From: a bacterium
GTDB lineage: Bacteria > Spirochaetota > UBA4802 > UBA5550
DNA length: 9,161 nucleotides
Reading direction: 5' to 3'
NCBI GenBank assembly: GCA_024224995.1
Contig: JAAENB010000566.1
Location: forward strand, 1-9,161
This document shows positions 6,857-9,161 of this stretch, one piece after another. The translations under genes and the position numbers were made by a program. Every line of letters starts with the position of its first letter. Position 1 is the first letter of the stretch. The notes beneath the pieces were generated by a model that was given only the letters and a program-made list of their open reading frames with translations, was not told the DNA's origin and did no database searches.

Positions 6857-8971
6857 TTAAAGATCCACACAGATAATACAAACATCATCTTCAAAGCTGT
6901 CACTTCCCCGGTAACAGCTCACTTCGTCAAAGAGTTTTTTTACAAAGTCCCGGCAAGGCAGCTCTTTGTGCATTTCAAGAATGTCCATCATGCCGTTATT
7001 TTCAAAAAAACGGGTCTCATTGTCAAGTTGAGCGGCTTCAGTAAGCCCGTCTGTATAGAGCAGCAGTTTACAGTTCGGCGGAAGTTCTATATGATTATTT
7101 TGATAGAATTTATTATGTTCTTCAAGGAAATTATTATTCATACAGGCAATGGGAGGAGTTTTAAAGCCTTCAATGGGAGTTATTCCTTTTCCGGAAATGA
7201 TAAATGGAGGATTATGCCCGGCATTGGCATAGTTTAAGCTGTTTGTCTTTTTGTCCAGTATTCCGTAAAAAGCAGTAATAAAATTATCATCTGTCTGGTC
7301 ATAGAGGATTTCATTAATATACGAAAAGAGCAGTGCCGGGTCTTCTCTTCTTGAACCGGCCTGGAGGATGATTGTTTTCACCATTGAGGTTATCAGGGCC
7401 GCTGGAATACCATGCCCTGAAACATCACTAATAAAGATGCCTATTTTATCCGAATCCCGGAATTTGAAAAAATCATAAAAATCGCCGCCAACAAGTTCCA
7501 TTGGTCGATATAAAGAAGATATCGAGCTCAACGGATCAGAAGCCGGAATAAGGCGCTGCTGGATCTGCCGGGCCATAATGATCTCATTTTCCATCTCCTG
7601 GTTCCTGTCGGCAAGAAGGTGGTTTGTTTGGACCAAATTATCGTTTACTACTATGAGTTCTTCGGCCATTTCTTTGAGTTCTTCAGTCCGTTCTTCGACT
7701 TTTTCTTCAAGAGTCCGGTTTAGATCCTGTAGGGCATGGGACTTTTCTTCCAGTTCTTCGGAGTAAATCCGTAGTTTTCTCTGAGATTCTTCAAATTGTT
7801 TGTATATGAGGTAGCCCAGTAATATCATAAGAATGAAATATCCCCAGTGAAAATAAAGAAGCTGGTGACTAACGGATTTGGCTTTTAGGATAATATCACC
7901 AAAAATTGAAAAACCGAATATCAACAAACCAAAGCTGATAATCCTGGCCTCCCTGCTTCCTTTAATAAGAGACCGGATCAATTCAATAATCGCGGCTACA
8001 ATAGAGAGAACGAAAAAAAATGTACGGATATGTGCTGCAGCTAAAAAAGGGATATAAGGATTTACCTGTTCCCAGAAAATGAAAATGGGAATAACCGGTA
8101 TGGACAGGATAATAAAAAGCTGCCATGAGCGCCGGATTATTGATTTGTACCCCGGGCCAATGGTATCCTCAATAAATTTGAAAAGCCCAATTGGAAAAAA
8201 GATTACAGCAAGGAACGCTGTTAATTCAATTGATACGGTATCTGAGAAGAGGATCATGGTAAGATCGGAACTGGCTATAACAAATATACCTATTGCCATA
8301 CTCATAAGGAAAAATGAGAAGACTGAATAATATTTCCTGCGCCAGTTTTTTAAAAATATTAACAGGGAAATTAATGCGGTAAAAATAAAAATAAATCCCA
8401 GGATAAGACGGTCTATCTGTTCAAGTACTATCCGGAAAATTATTGATTTTCCAAAATCAATAAAAATTGGTTTTTCCAGACCTAAAGGACCTTTCCTGTT
8501 TGAATAAAACCTGAAATACAGGGTTTTATTTCCAAAATTGTCGGGTATTTTGAACAGGTGAGGACGCATATGGTCAAATTCCGAAGGACGTGATACCGGG
8601 ACAACGGACTGGTACATTCGTTCTCTGTCGAGGTAGACTTCAAAGTTGTGCCAGTAACTACCGGAAGGTATAAAAACAACCGGGTAGAGAACTTCTTTTT
8701 CCGGCAGTTTCTTTCGTATAATAAGATAGGTTTCTTTTCCGTGATTTATAAAGGAAGAGGGCATCTTATAGGGGAGCCAGTTCTTTATATCTTCAATTAA
8801 CGGTGTACCCGTATCATCAAATTGAAAATCTCCCACGAAATAAGACAGCCCCTGCGATATGGTAACGGCAGGTTTTTCCGGGTAGTTGGCAGCGCAGCCT
8901 GCAAGGAAAGTCATAATAAGAGCAATCCCTAAAAGACCTGCTTTCAGATGTATATTCTTTTGGATCTTCAC
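6857..8971 (-). CDS. 7TM-DISM receptor with SpoIIE/PP2C phosphatase output
   Basis: This 704-aa membrane receptor should dephosphorylate Ser/Thr on a partner protein, typically an anti-sigma antagonist in a partner-switching pathway. The N-terminus is a signal sequence ending in LAGC (C26), a good lipobox. Residues about 30-185 form a periplasmic beta-rich domain like those in front of 7TM-DISM modules. About 188-389 contain seven hydrophobic helices. About 392-480 are a Glu/Lys/Leu-rich coiled coil. The rest is a SpoIIE-type PP2C domain with its metal and core motifs: GGDFYD (D497), DVSGHG (D516), NAGHN (583-587), TDG (D641) and the terminal D695/D696. The start is GTG, with AAGG nine bases upstream; no closer ATG fits the lipoprotein signal. 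No antagonist or anti-sigma gene is in the window. Its ligand is unknown; the family often senses carbohydrates or other small molecules. Confidence 0.92.
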   Translation of the reverse strand: MKIQKNIHLKAGLLGIALIMTFLAGCAANYPEKPAVTISQGLSYFVGDFQFDDTGTPLIEDIKNWLPYKMPSSFINHGKETYLIIRKKLPEKEVLYPVVFIPSGSYWHNFEVYLDRERMYQSVVPVSRPSEFDHMRPHLFKIPDNFGNKTLYFRFYSNRKGPLGLEKPIFIDFGKSIIFRIVLEQIDRLILGFIFIFTALISLLIFLKNWRRKYYSVFSFFLMSMAIGIFVIASSDLTMILFSDTVSIELTAFLAVIFFPIGLFKFIEDTIGPGYKSIIRRSWQLFIILSIPVIPIFIFWEQVNPYIPFLAAAHIRTFFFVLSIVAAIIELIRSLIKGSREARIISFGLLIFGFSIFGDIILKAKSVSHQLLYFHWGYFILMILLGYLIYKQFEESQRKLRIYSEELEEKSHALQDLNRTLEEKVEERTEELKEMAEELIVVNDNLVQTNHLLADRNQEMENEIIMARQIQQRLIPASDPLSSISSLYRPMELVGGDFYDFFKFRDSDKIGIFISDVSGHGIPAALITSMVKTIILQAGSRREDPALLFSYINEILYDQTDDNFITAFYGILDKKTNSLNYANAGHNPPFIISGKGITPIEGFKTPPIACMNNNFLEEHNKFYQNNHIELPPNCKLLLYTDGLTEAAQLDNETRFFENNGMMDILEMHKELPCRDFVKKLFDEVSCYRGSDSFEDDVCIICVDL

Positions 8972-9001
8972 TTTTTTTGACCTTTTTTATACGCTCTCTC
9001 A

Positions 9002-9144
9002 AGAAACTAAAATTTGCTTGTGCGCGGGCTTGAAAGCATGGGCTCTTTGGATTGCTGCGGAACTCGCGTTGCTCAAACAGTCCTCACAACCCAAAGAGCC
9101 CATACTTTCAAGCCGGATGCAGCTCGCAATATTATTTAGTTTCT
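9002..9144. repeat. Long palindromic intergenic element
   Basis: The outer arms are AGAAACTAAA (9002-9011) and its exact complement TTTAGTTTCT (9135-9144). The main stem is 9027-9054 against 9087-9114, 28 nt with 26 matches, leaving a 32-nt loop. The loop region, read on the minus strand (9080-9054), spells CTGTTTGAGCAACGCGAG and so on, which translates as LFEQREFRS. I recall this as a dispersed repeat motif in many bacterial genomes. The element ends 30 nt before the GTG of the phosphatase gene and could influence its transcription or folding of its leader. The rest of 8972-9161 shows no gene. Confidence 0.75.
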
Positions 9145-9161
9145 GACGTATTTTTTCCCCG

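Noticed and set aside
8983..8988. TATAAA on the minus strand as a -10 box for the phosphatase gene
   Set aside because: It would place the transcript start at or inside the ribosome-binding site, and no -35 box is at the right distance.

Overview
The window looks like chromosomal DNA of an anaerobic, motile, Gram-negative-type bacterium of moderate GC. The evidence is a Tat-exported [NiFe]-hydrogenase-type small subunit, a periplasmic tetraheme cytochrome c3, a chemoreceptor, a lipobox-bearing export signal and a 7TM-DISM/SpoIIE phosphatase. Tandem cyclic-nucleotide-binding proteins and 7TM-SpoIIE receptors are typical of Spirochaetes and also occur in Desulfobacterota and related phyla. The cytochrome c3 plus hydrogenase flavour is desulfobacterial. 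I cannot fix the phylum from sequence alone.

Layout. Positions 1-398 are non-coding and hold GC-rich palindromic repeats and a short GTCAAC triplet repeat. Positions 399-4425 (+) form a tight four-gene cluster: hydrogenase small subunit, cytochrome c3 (start overlapping the previous stop), a Cache/HAMP/MA chemoreceptor (14 nt gap) and a small unknown protein (18 nt gap). A convergent 36-nt gap follows. Positions 4462-5778 (-) encode a Crp-like protein with two cNMP-binding domains, a TPR-like linker and a winged-helix-like C-terminus. Its upstream region carries a promoter candidate and a Crp/Fnr-type dyad. Positions 5779-6021 are non-coding. Positions 6022-8971 (-) form a two-gene unit: a lipobox-bearing 7TM-DISM receptor with a SpoIIE/PP2C phosphatase output, then a membrane-anchored alpha/beta hydrolase whose better start is a GTG 19 nt after the phosphatase stop. 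The right edge (9002-9144) is a long palindromic intergenic repeat.

The most interesting unit is the first cluster. The small subunit keeps all its Fe-S ligands but has no catalytic large subunit beside it; the next genes are a cytochrome c3 and a chemoreceptor. The receptor has a four-cysteine insert inside its HAMP domain. My inference, which is untested, is that this is a redox- or H2-related taxis module: the exported Fe-S protein and cytochrome c3 pass electrons or redox state in the periplasm, and the receptor reads redox state through its Cache domain and/or the Cys insert. The conventional alternative is that the large subunit is encoded elsewhere and this is a displaced hydrogenase operon. 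The rest of the window is also signalling: second-messenger sensing (tandem cNBD) and a receptor phosphatase probably acting in partner-switching.
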